DNA from: Pyrinomonadaceae bacterium
GTDB taxonomy: Bacteria > Acidobacteriota > Blastocatellia > Pyrinomonadales > Pyrinomonadaceae
Length of the DNA: 64,000 bases
Direction: 5' to 3'
NCBI GenBank assembly: GCA_019186825.1
Contig: JABARP010000008.1
Span: forward strand, 81,581 to 145,580
Shown: positions 7,342 to 16,005 of the stretch, one piece after another
How positions within the stretch are numbered: the first letter of the stretch is position 1
How the letters are laid out: each line of letters begins with the position of its first letter
The notes under the pieces: generated by a model
Database searches by the model: none
What the model was told of the DNA's origin: nothing
What the model saw: the letters and a program-made list of their open reading frames with translations, nothing else
Position numbers and translations under genes: made by a program

Positions 7342-9744
7342 ATGGCAAAGAGACAAAGTCCAAAGTCTATCTTTCTGTGCCTGGTTGCGATCGTTCTCTC
7401 TGCGGCGGCAGCCCTTGCGCAGGCCCCATCTCCGAACTCCGTTCTCGGGTTCACGCCGGGCGATGACCGCAAGATCGCCGATTGGGATCAGATCGTCGAT
7501 TACTTTCATAAGCTCGATCGGGCGTCGTCTCGCGTCCTGGTCAAGGAGATCGGACGTTCGACGAATGGGGCACCGATCATCGTCGCGTTCATCTCCGACT
7601 CCGGGAACATAAAGAGGCTCGATAAATATCGGCAAATAAACGCGCGCCTTGCCGACCCGCGAACAATTTCGAGCGAGGAAGAGCTGAGCAAACTCGTTAA
7701 AGACGGTAAGACGATCGTCGCGATCTCCTGCTCGATCCACTCGACCGAGATCGTTGCTTCGCAAATGTCGATGAATCTTGCCTACGAACTTGCGACGGCT
7801 AAAGACCCGGCGACCGAAGAGATACTCGACAACACGATCCTCCTGCTGATCCCATCGCCGAATCCGGATGGCATCAAGATCGTTGCCGATTGGTATAAGA
7901 AAACTTTGGGGACGAAGAGCGAGGGCACTTCGCCGCCCGAACTCTATCACCATTACGCCGGCCACGACGACAACCGCGATTGGTTTATGATGAACCTCGT
8001 CGAGACGCGGGCCGTAACGAAATTGTTCTGGCAGGAGTGGTTCCCCGAGGTCGTCTATGACGTTCATCAGCAGGGACAGAATTCCTCGCGGTTCATCATC
8101 CCGCCGTTCTACGATCCCATAAATCCGCGCATCGCACCGACGCTTCTTCGCGAGGTCGGGCTTATCGGCTACAAAATGGCGGCCGACCTCGAATCTCGCG
8201 GGATCAAGGGCGTGGCGACCAATTCGACCTACGACACGTGGTGGCACGGCGGCTTTCGTTCGGCGCCGTATTATCACAACTCGATCGGCATTTTGAGCGA
8301 GGCCGCGAGCGTCCAGCTGATGTCGCCGGTTACCGTCAAGCTCGAGGATCTTAAACGGAGCCGCGGTGTTCGCGGCCTCGCCGATCTGACGACGCCGATG
8401 ACGAATTATCCCGATCCGTGGCTTGGCGGTGAATGGCGTGCGGCAGACATAAACCGCATCGAGATGGTCGCATCGCGCGGGCTTCTTTCGCTCGCCGCAA
8501 AGTATCGCGAGCGGTATTTGCGAAACTTTTACGACCTTGCGAAGGCAAACCTTGCGCCGAACGCAAATGATCCTCAGGCGTTCTACATTTCACGCGAGCA
8601 GAACCGTCCGGAGACCGCGAACCGCTTCATCGAGATATTGCGTTGGCAGGGCATCGAGGTTCGAAAGGTCGGTGCGGAGTTTCCGGCATCGACCGACGCG
8701 GAAGGCAAGGATCCTTTGGTGCAGAAAGACGGCTGGATCGTCTTCGTAGATCAGCCTCAGCGAAACAACGTGCTTAGTCTTTTCGAACGGCAAGAATATC
8801 CGCATCGTCTTCTCCCGAATGGCGATGCCGAGGTGCCTTACGATGTCGCGGGGTGGACGCTTCCGCTTCAGATGGGCGTGAACTATTCGCCGCTGTGGCG
8901 CATCGCGGATATCGATAAAGTTCGTGAGGGTTCAAAGCCTATCGAGCATTTCAACGACGTGCGCGACGACCTCGGCTTACCGAAAGCAAAGACGCCATTC
9001 GCGAACATAAAGGATCCGCTTACGACGTCGCCGCGGATCGGGCTTTATCGCGGGTTTACGGGATCGATGGACGAGGGCTGGACGCGATTCGTTCTCGATA
9101 CATTCAGCATTCCGTCGTATCGCATCACGAACGAGCAGATGCGAAAGGGTGAATTCACCTGCGGCGATAAACGGTGCGACTCGATAATATTGCCGTCCGA
9201 CAGCGAGAACTCCGTCATCAAGGGCCTTCCTGCGTCGCGTTATCCTGAGGAATTCGCGGGCGGTATCGGCGATGCAGGCGTTGAGAATCTCAAGAAATTT
9301 GTCGATGAAGGCGGGCGTATCGTTTGCTTCGATCGCGGATGCGATCTCGTTATCGACAAGTTCGCCTTGCCCGTTCAGGATGCTCTCGCCGGCTTGAAAC
9401 GAAGCGAATTTTACAACCCCGGTTCGATCGTAAAGATCGATGTCGATAACACAACTCCTATCGGTCGTGGAATGCCGTCGTCCTTGCCGGTATATTTCGC
9501 ATCGAGCTCTGCGTATGAGGTCACCGAACCGACCGACACGCTCAGGGTCGTAGCGCGGTATGCCAAAAGTGATGCGCTCCTCTCCGGCTGGATGCTCGGT
9601 GAGCAGCATCTGAATGGCGAAGCGGCTGTTATCAAGGCGTTTGTCGGCAAAGGTTCGGTCGTGATGTTCGGCTTTCGCCCTCAACATCGCGGCCAATCGT
9701 GGGCAACATTCCCGCTGATCTTCAACGCTCTAGAAAAGGAGTAG
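7342..9744 (+). CDS. Secreted M14-family zinc carboxypeptidase-like protein
   Basis: An 800-residue exported protein with signal peptide MAKRQSPKSIFLCLVAIVLS...ALAQ. The peptidase domain (about 45-330) shows M14 zinc-ligand features: His133 and Glu136 in SIHSTE, then the SPNPDG loop (172-177), HDDNRDW (208-214) and a third His242 in YDVHQQG. An ILSEAASVQ segment may hold the catalytic Glu. The long C-terminal half lacks an obvious known domain; near its end it has glutamine-amidotransferase-like strands (GGRIVCFDRGCDL, GSVVMFGFRPQHRGQSW) as seen in large acidobacterial M14 proteins. It probably digests proteins or peptidoglycan-linked peptides outside the cytoplasm. Confidence 0.85.
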   Translation: MAKRQSPKSIFLCLVAIVLSAAAALAQAPSPNSVLGFTPGDDRKIADWDQIVDYFHKLDRASSRVLVKEIGRSTNGAPIIVAFISDSGNIKRLDKYRQINARLADPRTISSEEELSKLVKDGKTIVAISCSIHSTEIVASQMSMNLAYELATAKDPATEEILDNTILLLIPSPNPDGIKIVADWYKKTLGTKSEGTSPPELYHHYAGHDDNRDWFMMNLVETRAVTKLFWQEWFPEVVYDVHQQGQNSSRFIIPPFYDPINPRIAPTLLREVGLIGYKMAADLESRGIKGVATNSTYDTWWHGGFRSAPYYHNSIGILSEAASVQLMSPVTVKLEDLKRSRGVRGLADLTTPMTNYPDPWLGGEWRAADINRIEMVASRGLLSLAAKYRERYLRNFYDLAKANLAPNANDPQAFYISREQNRPETANRFIEILRWQGIEVRKVGAEFPASTDAEGKDPLVQKDGWIVFVDQPQRNNVLSLFERQEYPHRLLPNGDAEVPYDVAGWTLPLQMGVNYSPLWRIADIDKVREGSKPIEHFNDVRDDLGLPKAKTPFANIKDPLTTSPRIGLYRGFTGSMDEGWTRFVLDTFSIPSYRITNEQMRKGEFTCGDKRCDSIILPSDSENSVIKGLPASRYPEEFAGGIGDAGVENLKKFVDEGGRIVCFDRGCDLVIDKFALPVQDALAGLKRSEFYNPGSIVKIDVDNTTPIGRGMPSSLPVYFASSSAYEVTEPTDTLRVVARYAKSDALLSGWMLGEQHLNGEAAVIKAFVGKGSVVMFGFRPQHRGQSWATFPLIFNALEKE

Positions 9745-9751
9745 GCTCCGT

Positions 9752-11017
9752 CTATTTGCTCGTGATGAGTCGGATGTACAGCAGGTCATTCGACGGATGA
9801 GCACCCGTCAGCGCGATCCGGCCATCGCTTTCAATAAAGGCCTGGCTGAGGTAAAGGTGGTCACCCTCGATATTTAGCAGCACGCTGCCGTTGCGGCCAA
9901 ATCGCCGATCCGCCATTCCGTTTGGCCAATATCGACGGACAGATCCCAAGTTCGGGCCGGTTGGAAGTATTTGATGGCCGGTTACGTAGAACTTCCCCGA
10001 AGGCTGCATTGAGATCGCTACAATATTATTTAGCATCGGAAAGACGACGCTGCCATTTGATCCAAATGCCGTGTCGAGTTGACCGTCTAGAGAGAATTTC
10101 TGCAGCTTTCCTGATACGAGAACCAACAATCCGCCATCCGCTGTTCCGGCGATGTCGATAGCGTAGTCTCCGCTGATCCAATGCGGTTCAAAACCGCTGT
10201 CGATCTGCCCAGTCGGCAGGTATTCCATGACCAAGCCTTTCCGTATAGATCCATTCGGCGCGCCGCTATCGCTGATATCGGCGCTGAAGGCCGCCGCTAT
10301 GCGTCCATTCGCTAGGAGGCTGATGTTAGAAATGTGCGCCGATCCGCTAGACTCGTCCCCCAAAACCGTCTGTGTAAAGCCTGCGGTGCCGAACGACGCA
10401 TCGAGCGCCCCATTCGCGTCAAATTTAACGATCACTCCGCGCGCCTGTTTGTTTACGTGGTCGGTGCTTACGCTCGTTATCGCCGCCGTGAGGATCGAGC
10501 CGTCGGGCAAAAGCGCGATCTCGCCCATTGATTCGTCTGAGAAGTGTCCCGATTCCGCAGGCAGATCATGAATTGCGAAACCATTAGTGCCAAAAGTTGT
10601 ATCGAGCGATCCGTTCGCATTTAGGCGAGCAAGAAATATATCTGAAGGTGTGCCGGGAAAGCTCGTTTGCCCCACGACGACCAGCTTTCCGCCTTTTAAC
10701 TCGACGAGGTCTGTTGGTAGGCATCCGGTGCAGGTAATATTCGCAAAGCCGCCCGAGCCAAAATCCGTGTCGCCTGTACCGTCATACCGGAGCTTGATCA
10801 ATTGAATGTTGTTGTTCGCCGCACCGACAAGAACGATCGACCTGTCCGAGAGTTGTTTCGTACGACCCGCGAACATTGACCCGCCCATATGGACATACCC
10901 GACATTGTTGAGCGTTTTGTCCAGCGATCCAATGCGGTTATAGCCAAGCTGCGCGGCGGCGATCTGCTGAAAGGCAAGGACGACGATGAGTGTAAGAACG
11001 GATCTTGTGAGGTGCAT
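9752..11017 (-). CDS. Secreted delta-60 repeat protein
   Basis: A repeat protein of 421 residues from the chosen start. I use ATG 11017 because it places a clean signal peptide (MHLTRSVLTLIVVLAFQQIAAAQ) at the N-terminus; an ATG at 11071 would add 18 residues. The body is a series of delta-60-like units with the pattern L-x-x-L-x-x-D-G-x-x-D-x-x-F-G-x-x-G, for example LARLNANGSLDTTFGTNGF, KFDANGALDASFGTAGF and KFSLDGQLDTAFGSNGSV. Such repeats form beta-propeller-like secreted or surface proteins of unknown binding function. The gene converges on the M14 peptidase with a 7-bp gap. Confidence 0.8.
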   Translation of the reverse strand: MHLTRSVLTLIVVLAFQQIAAAQLGYNRIGSLDKTLNNVGYVHMGGSMFAGRTKQLSDRSIVLVGAANNNIQLIKLRYDGTGDTDFGSGGFANITCTGCLPTDLVELKGGKLVVVGQTSFPGTPSDIFLARLNANGSLDTTFGTNGFAIHDLPAESGHFSDESMGEIALLPDGSILTAAITSVSTDHVNKQARGVIVKFDANGALDASFGTAGFTQTVLGDESSGSAHISNISLLANGRIAAAFSADISDSGAPNGSIRKGLVMEYLPTGQIDSGFEPHWISGDYAIDIAGTADGGLLVLVSGKLQKFSLDGQLDTAFGSNGSVVFPMLNNIVAISMQPSGKFYVTGHQILPTGPNLGSVRRYWPNGMADRRFGRNGSVLLNIEGDHLYLSQAFIESDGRIALTGAHPSNDLLYIRLITSK

Positions 11018-11170
11018 ATTCGAATCAGGAAGGCGATGGCTGAACATCGGGGCGAAGGCGCGATGCAGCATATATTATAAAACATCGAAAGCGGGAGCGC
11101 TTCCTTTTTTAGCGGGGTGAAGCGAGCACGATTAAACCCGCCCCGAGTTTTGGTTTAATATAGTAGGTCC

Positions 11171-13492
11171 ATGGCGTTAAAGGGCGTACTCGTAGTATTT
11201 GCATCACAACTCCTGCTTGCCGGTTCGGTTTTTGCCGGCGTCTTTACCTACCGGCTTCCTGCCGAACCGTTGATCCGCATCGGCCTGGCGACGAATGCGT
11301 CGAGCGTTTCGATCACAACGAGCGACAGCTCGCTGGTCGCATTCAGCCCGGACGAACCTTCGCGTCTTCTCGCGTCAAATCGTGTGTCGATATCGGCAAG
11401 GGCGTACACGCCGCCGGAGATCGAGCAGTACCGCATCGAATTTCAAAACTTGCCGTCGCAGATGGATGCGAACTCGCTCGCGGACGACATACGCGAGGCG
11501 ACGGGCGAATCCGCGATCGCGAGTATCGATGTCGAGAAGAACACGTGGCGCGTCTGGGTCGGCGGAATAAAATCGACCGAGGAAGACGCACTTCTCCTCA
11601 AGCAGCAGCTTGCCGACAAGGATTTTGACGATGCTGTGGTCGTCGTCGAAAAGAAGGAGATCATTTCGCCGGATGCGATCGCGTTGTCGCGGCAAGTCCG
11701 CAACGCAAAGAAGAGCGAGGTCCGCAGCCTTGTCCGCACGACCGGTTCCGTGAAACTTGCACCGGGCGAGACCGTCGATCCGAACCTTCGCGAAGTTATC
11801 GTAAACGGTCCGTCCGAAGAATCGAAATTCTCGTCCCTTAAGTCCGTTGCTTTCGGGTCGCTGAACGAACGCACGACGCCCGTCCGTCTGAACGGCAAAG
11901 CATATCGCGGCAAGCTGGAGGTTTTCGTGAATGCGTCGGGACGGCTTTCTGTCGTCAACGTCGTGCCGCTCGAGGATTATCTTCTCGGCGTCGTCCCGAG
12001 CGAACTCGGCCTTCCTGCGATCGAAGCGCAAAAGGCGCAGGCCGTTGCTGCGCGCACCTACGCCATTGCGAATATCGGCGGTTACGAAACAAAAGGCTTC
12101 GATATGGTGCCGACCGTCTATTCACAAGTTTACAAGGGCGTGTCGATAGAGACGGCGATGGGGACGCGTGCCGTTCGTGAGACCACCGGCATCGTCGCAA
12201 CTTACCACGGCGAGCCGATAATGGCGTATTTCACCTCGACGTGCGGCGGCCGGACCGAGGACGGCAAGAATATTTTCGGCACGGACGCGCCGTATCTGAA
12301 GGGCGTTGAATGTTCGCTCGAAGGCCGCCGGCAGTTCGATCCGTTCACGATACGCACGTCGCGACGCCCCGCAAAGCTGCGTGACGCCGGCCACCTCGAA
12401 CTCGCACGGTTTATGTCGCGTCTTGCGTCGAATGGCTTTTACCTTTCGACCGCAGAGATGACCGACGATTGGTTCGACAGCGTGCCGAACGAGAACGAGA
12501 TGTCGAACTGGCTTAACCAGATCGCGGCAAAGGCCGGCAAGCCTTTCCCGAACGTTACGCACGATACGGCAAGGCCGCTCGAATTGGCTTCGACGCTCGC
12601 AAAGCTGTTCTACGAACCGCGCGTCAACGACACGCTTCTTTCTGATTCGGATGTCTTTTATCAGCTAACGTTCGATGACGCTGCAGAGGTGCCGAAAGAG
12701 AAGCGTGCGGACCTCGCGGCATTGCTTCGCGATGGATTGTTCATCCTGCATCCTGACCTGACGCTCAAGCCCGCAAAGCCTTTTACGCGTGCAGAATTCC
12801 TTCGCCTGATCGGCCAGATCTACAAGAAGAAAAATTGGCTGCCCGACCTTCAAAAGGGAACCGCAAAAGCCTCGACGGATGGCAAACTCATCATCGGCTC
12901 AGGCCGTAGCTCAAGAACGCTCGCCGTTCGGCCGGACGTTTTTCTCTTTCGCGAATTCGGCGAAACGCTCTATCCGGTTTCTGAAACCGCACTCGTCGGC
13001 GGCGAGAACATCGCGTATCAGACCGACGGCACCGGCGCGGTCATCTATCTCGAAGTGCAGCCGACGACGACGCCGACCAGTGCCGAGAATATGTCGCCGT
13101 TCACGAATTGGACAAAGACCGTCTCGGCCGGCGCACTAAAGGCTCGGCTCTCGCGATATGTCCGCGACATCGGGACCTTGATGGATGTGAACATCAAAAA
13201 GGTTGGTTATTCACGCCGTCCGATCGAGATCGAGATCGTCGGTTCGAACGGCATCAAGACGCTTTCGGGCGGCAAGATCCGCTCTGCACTGCGGCTTCCC
13301 GAGCAGCTTTTCGTGATGAATAAACGTTACAGCGGGGCAAGCGTTGCGACCTATACATTCACAGGACGCGGCTGGGGCCACGGCGTCGGAATGTGCCAAT
13401 ACGGTGCGTATGGAATGGCAAAAATGGGCGTCAAATACGACGAGATCATCAAACACTACTACACGGGCGTCGATCTGACGCGAGCTTACTAA
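11171..13492 (+). CDS. SpoIID/LytB-domain secreted protein with SPOR-like and SLH-like regions
   Basis: Signal peptide (MALKGVLVVFASQLLLAGSVFA) then a 773-residue exported protein. Residues about 85-160 look like a SPOR-type peptidoglycan-binding fold (YRIEFQNLPSQMDANSLADD and WRVWVGGIKSTEED). The SpoIID/LytB core starts near 238 (YRGKLEVFVNASGRL, VPLEDYLLGVVPSELGLPAIEAQK split by a short gap) and ends with GRGWGHGVGMCQYGAYGMA near residue 732. Between them is an SLH-like stretch (PFTRAEFLRLIGQIY). SpoIID enzymes are lytic transglycosylases acting on denuded glycan strands. In a non-sporulating diderm this suggests septal or general cell-wall remodelling. The gene is followed after 8 bp by the HinP1I-like gene, so the two are probably co-transcribed. 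Confidence 0.88.
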   Translation: MALKGVLVVFASQLLLAGSVFAGVFTYRLPAEPLIRIGLATNASSVSITTSDSSLVAFSPDEPSRLLASNRVSISARAYTPPEIEQYRIEFQNLPSQMDANSLADDIREATGESAIASIDVEKNTWRVWVGGIKSTEEDALLLKQQLADKDFDDAVVVVEKKEIISPDAIALSRQVRNAKKSEVRSLVRTTGSVKLAPGETVDPNLREVIVNGPSEESKFSSLKSVAFGSLNERTTPVRLNGKAYRGKLEVFVNASGRLSVVNVVPLEDYLLGVVPSELGLPAIEAQKAQAVAARTYAIANIGGYETKGFDMVPTVYSQVYKGVSIETAMGTRAVRETTGIVATYHGEPIMAYFTSTCGGRTEDGKNIFGTDAPYLKGVECSLEGRRQFDPFTIRTSRRPAKLRDAGHLELARFMSRLASNGFYLSTAEMTDDWFDSVPNENEMSNWLNQIAAKAGKPFPNVTHDTARPLELASTLAKLFYEPRVNDTLLSDSDVFYQLTFDDAAEVPKEKRADLAALLRDGLFILHPDLTLKPAKPFTRAEFLRLIGQIYKKKNWLPDLQKGTAKASTDGKLIIGSGRSSRTLAVRPDVFLFREFGETLYPVSETALVGGENIAYQTDGTGAVIYLEVQPTTTPTSAENMSPFTNWTKTVSAGALKARLSRYVRDIGTLMDVNIKKVGYSRRPIEIEIVGSNGIKTLSGGKIRSALRLPEQLFVMNKRYSGASVATYTFTGRGWGHGVGMCQYGAYGMAKMGVKYDEIIKHYYTGVDLTRAY

Positions 13493-13500
13493 CTGAATAG

Positions 13501-14331
13501 ATGACAGGCTTTATGAACCGATCAAAGTGCAGGCTGCTCATCGGCGTGATCCTTTGCGCTCTCGCGGCGACGAGCGTCTTTGCGCAAACTTCCGCAAAGG
13601 CAAAGCTCGGTTCCGACACCGCAAAAGGCGGATTTCGCAACGAGGATGCGATCCGCGATAAGTTCAATTCTTACAAGTCGGATGACGACGCAAAGGCGTG
13701 GCTTCGCGAGATGAATTTCGATCCGAAGGACATCATCTCGCTTCGCGCGGCAAAACCGCACGGCGAAAAAGCCGATGTCGAGGTCACGATCGAAACCAAG
13801 GCCGGCATCCGCCGCGAAGGCATCTCGATAAAGCTTGTCTCGGGCCAGCAGGGATTCAACCAGATCGACAAACGCTGGCTCTCGCATTACGCCGAGATGT
13901 GGAAGATGCCTTCGGATGTCGTCACCGCACTAAAGCTCTTTGTCGGTGAGATCCCGCCGACGAAGCCCGGCCGCTCGAAAGAGCGAATGTTCCTCGATGA
14001 GATCGACCCAAAGCTAAAAGACACCGTCGTCAAATTCTTCACCGAGAACAAAGCGGCGATCGTCTCGGACCTTTTTGCGGGCGACGGCGAGCACAGCGCG
14101 AGCTGGGTAATGGTCGCATTTAAGCCCGCGGAAAAAACGGAATGGGTGCTTCGGTCATCGCAAAGAACCGTCGAGTTTTATGGCGAAGGCGAGGTCTCGT
14201 TGACACGCGGCGGCAACCTCAAGATCGGCCGTATCACGATGCAGAGAAAGGGCGGCGATGCCGGCCGCGACACCGCAAAAATGCTGCAATTCAAGATAAA
14301 CCCTGTCGAGCTTTTTAACGCAAAGAAATGA
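13501..14331 (+). CDS. HinP1I-like type II restriction endonuclease with a secretory signal peptide
   Basis: Seen: a signal peptide (residues 5-28, MNRSKCRLLIGVILCALAAT then SVFA) followed by about 240 residues that match my recollection of R.HinP1I (cuts GCGC) nearly end to end. Shared blocks are GGFRNEDAI, GFNQIDKRWLSHYAEMWK (118-135), ERMFLDE, SWVMVAFK, IGRITMQRKGGDAGR (242-256) and MLQFKINPVELF. The PD-(D/E)xK-type site is Ala91-Asp92...Ser109-x-Lys111; HinP1I has Ser-Asp...Gln-x-Lys, so the Gln is replaced by Ser. No start codon exists between the signal peptide and the homologous region, so secretion is part of this frame. No DNA methyltransferase gene is seen in the window. It probably acts, if active, in the periplasm or outside. 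It could be a catalytically altered domesticated nuclease. Confidence 0.85.
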   Translation: MTGFMNRSKCRLLIGVILCALAATSVFAQTSAKAKLGSDTAKGGFRNEDAIRDKFNSYKSDDDAKAWLREMNFDPKDIISLRAAKPHGEKADVEVTIETKAGIRREGISIKLVSGQQGFNQIDKRWLSHYAEMWKMPSDVVTALKLFVGEIPPTKPGRSKERMFLDEIDPKLKDTVVKFFTENKAAIVSDLFAGDGEHSASWVMVAFKPAEKTEWVLRSSQRTVEFYGEGEVSLTRGGNLKIGRITMQRKGGDAGRDTAKMLQFKINPVELFNAKK

Positions 14332-14414
14332 GATTCTCGTCGAGACAGATAGTCGGAGCATTGATCATCCTAGTGCTCATTCTCGCTGTCGGGCTCACCC
14401 GGCTACTTTGGTGA
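14328..14414 (+). CDS. Possible 28-residue single-pass membrane peptide
   Basis: A short frame whose ATG (14328) overlaps the TGA stop of the HinP1I-like gene in an ATGA arrangement, the classic sign of translational coupling. It would encode MRFSSRQIVGALIILVLILA followed by VGLTRLLW: a positively charged N-terminus and one hydrophobic helix. The overlap and the composition make it more than a chance frame, but it is too short to classify. It could be a small membrane partner of the secreted nuclease, or noise. Ribosome profiling or conservation in relatives would decide. Confidence 0.45.
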   Translation: MRFSSRQIVGALIILVLILAVGLTRLLW

Positions 14415-14505
14415 GATCCGCAGCGGGCGAAAAATTTTCACGGAACAATAGAGAGAACTGAGCGTAAAACGGTCATGATCGCATTTTGGCGGCCCATGGA
14501 TCTTT

Positions 14506-15915
14506 ATGTTGCGTATATTTGTTTTCATTCTTCTTCTCTCTAGTTTTGTTGCTGCCCAATCAGTGAACAACGAGGCGTGGCTCGAAGATTTTTCGCAGAT
14601 GAAAAGAGAGATGTCCTCTCACTATGCGAATCTCGAGTGGGCGGTTGCCGAGCGGGGCGTTGACCTCAAAGCGCTGTCGGAATCGACCCAGGCGAAGATC
14701 CGTTCTGCAAAGAGCGAGGCCGACGTTATACAGGCTTTGCGGACATTTGTTGAAAGCTTTGGCGACGGCCACCTGCAAGGCGAGAGGCCGAAAACGCAAA
14801 ATTCAAACTCATCCGAGCAGAAGGCCGAAGGGCTTTGTGAACGGCTTGGTTTCCGCGAGCGGGCCTTTCGCGACGGGATCGACTTTGCATTGGGCGAAGG
14901 CTTTCGAAAGATCGATACGCCTTCTTCGGCATATATTCCCGCCGGCATCGGAACGCTATCGGACGGAAAACAGTACGGCATTCTGCGGATCCCGAGCTTC
15001 TCCGAGCAGCACATGCCCTCTCTTTGTCGCACGGCCCTCGCCGAGCTCAACATTAAAGAAGATGCCGACTGCGATGGCGAATGCAGCGGGAAAGTTGAGC
15101 AAAAGGCCGCGGATCTCTATGTAGACGCATTCCGCCTTCAGCTGGAAGAGGTTCGCAAGGCGAAGGTCGCGTTCGTCATCGTTGACGTTACGGGCAACGG
15201 CGGCGGCAGCGATGTCTATCAGCCAATGGCGCGAATGCTGACGAAGAAGAAGTTAAAGATATCGACGTTCGGCTTCATTCGGCATCCGCATTGGGTTAAG
15301 GATCTTAAGGAACGGTTGACGGATATTGTGGCCGCGATACCTGATGCACCGCCTGCGATGCAGGCTCGACTGAAGGTAGCCGAGAAGGCGGTTCGAAAGG
15401 ACCTTGCGGAGGCCGAAAAGACGTGCGACCTTTCACCGCTTTGGGAGAACAAGCAGCCCGGCTGCACGAACGTCGTACGATCGCTCAATGCAGGCGTTAC
15501 TTACGCAGCACCCGGCGAGCTGACGGACACCGTTCTCGGTGACCTTTTCTTTACCGCCAGCCGCTATAAATATGCAGAAGGACTTTATTCAGGGCCGCTC
15601 TTTGTAATGATCGATGAACGCAGTGCCTCTGCCTCTGAGGGATTTACGGCTCTCCTTCGCGATAACGATGCCGCAACTGTGATCGGTATGCCGTCGCTCG
15701 GGGCCGGATGCGGCTATACGAACGGAGGCATCTCGACCGTGCTCAAGAATAGCAAGCTGCGGCTCCATATGCCGGACTGCGTTCGTTATCGTCCTGATGG
15801 CACGAACGAGATCAACGGAATTACGCCAGACGTTATGATCCCGTGGCGGCGAAACGACACGCCGGTACAGAAGTTCCGAAGGCTGAACGCTATCCTTCCT
15901 ACGCTGCAAAAATAG
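14506..15915 (+). CDS. Secreted S41-family (C-terminal processing) peptidase
   Basis: 469 residues with a signal peptide (MLRIFVFILLLSSFVAAQ). The C-terminal half carries S41 hallmarks: VDVTGNGGGSDV (227-236), the nucleophile region DERSASASEGF (370-380), and GMPSLGAGCGYTNGG after it. S41 enzymes use a Ser/Lys dyad to cut exported proteins, often near their C-termini. There is no recognisable PDZ domain; instead a cysteine-containing insert (DADCDGECSGK, CDLSPLWENKQPGC) is present, which could form disulfides in the periplasm. It is a single gene, 91 bp after the small membrane frame. The substrate is unknown. Confidence 0.83.
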   Translation: MLRIFVFILLLSSFVAAQSVNNEAWLEDFSQMKREMSSHYANLEWAVAERGVDLKALSESTQAKIRSAKSEADVIQALRTFVESFGDGHLQGERPKTQNSNSSEQKAEGLCERLGFRERAFRDGIDFALGEGFRKIDTPSSAYIPAGIGTLSDGKQYGILRIPSFSEQHMPSLCRTALAELNIKEDADCDGECSGKVEQKAADLYVDAFRLQLEEVRKAKVAFVIVDVTGNGGGSDVYQPMARMLTKKKLKISTFGFIRHPHWVKDLKERLTDIVAAIPDAPPAMQARLKVAEKAVRKDLAEAEKTCDLSPLWENKQPGCTNVVRSLNAGVTYAAPGELTDTVLGDLFFTASRYKYAEGLYSGPLFVMIDERSASASEGFTALLRDNDAATVIGMPSLGAGCGYTNGGISTVLKNSKLRLHMPDCVRYRPDGTNEINGITPDVMIPWRRNDTPVQKFRRLNAILPTLQK

Positions 15916-16005
15916 GGAAGCTGCAGGTTTTTGCGCGGGCACGGCTTTCGATCACTTGGAGGCGCGTATTTTTGTACGCTGTCGAACTGCTCTAGAATCA
16001 GCAGT

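Noticed and set aside
13493..14505. A complete restriction-modification system
   Set aside because: Neither this gap region nor any other gene in the window shows methyltransferase motifs, and the endonuclease-like protein is exported.
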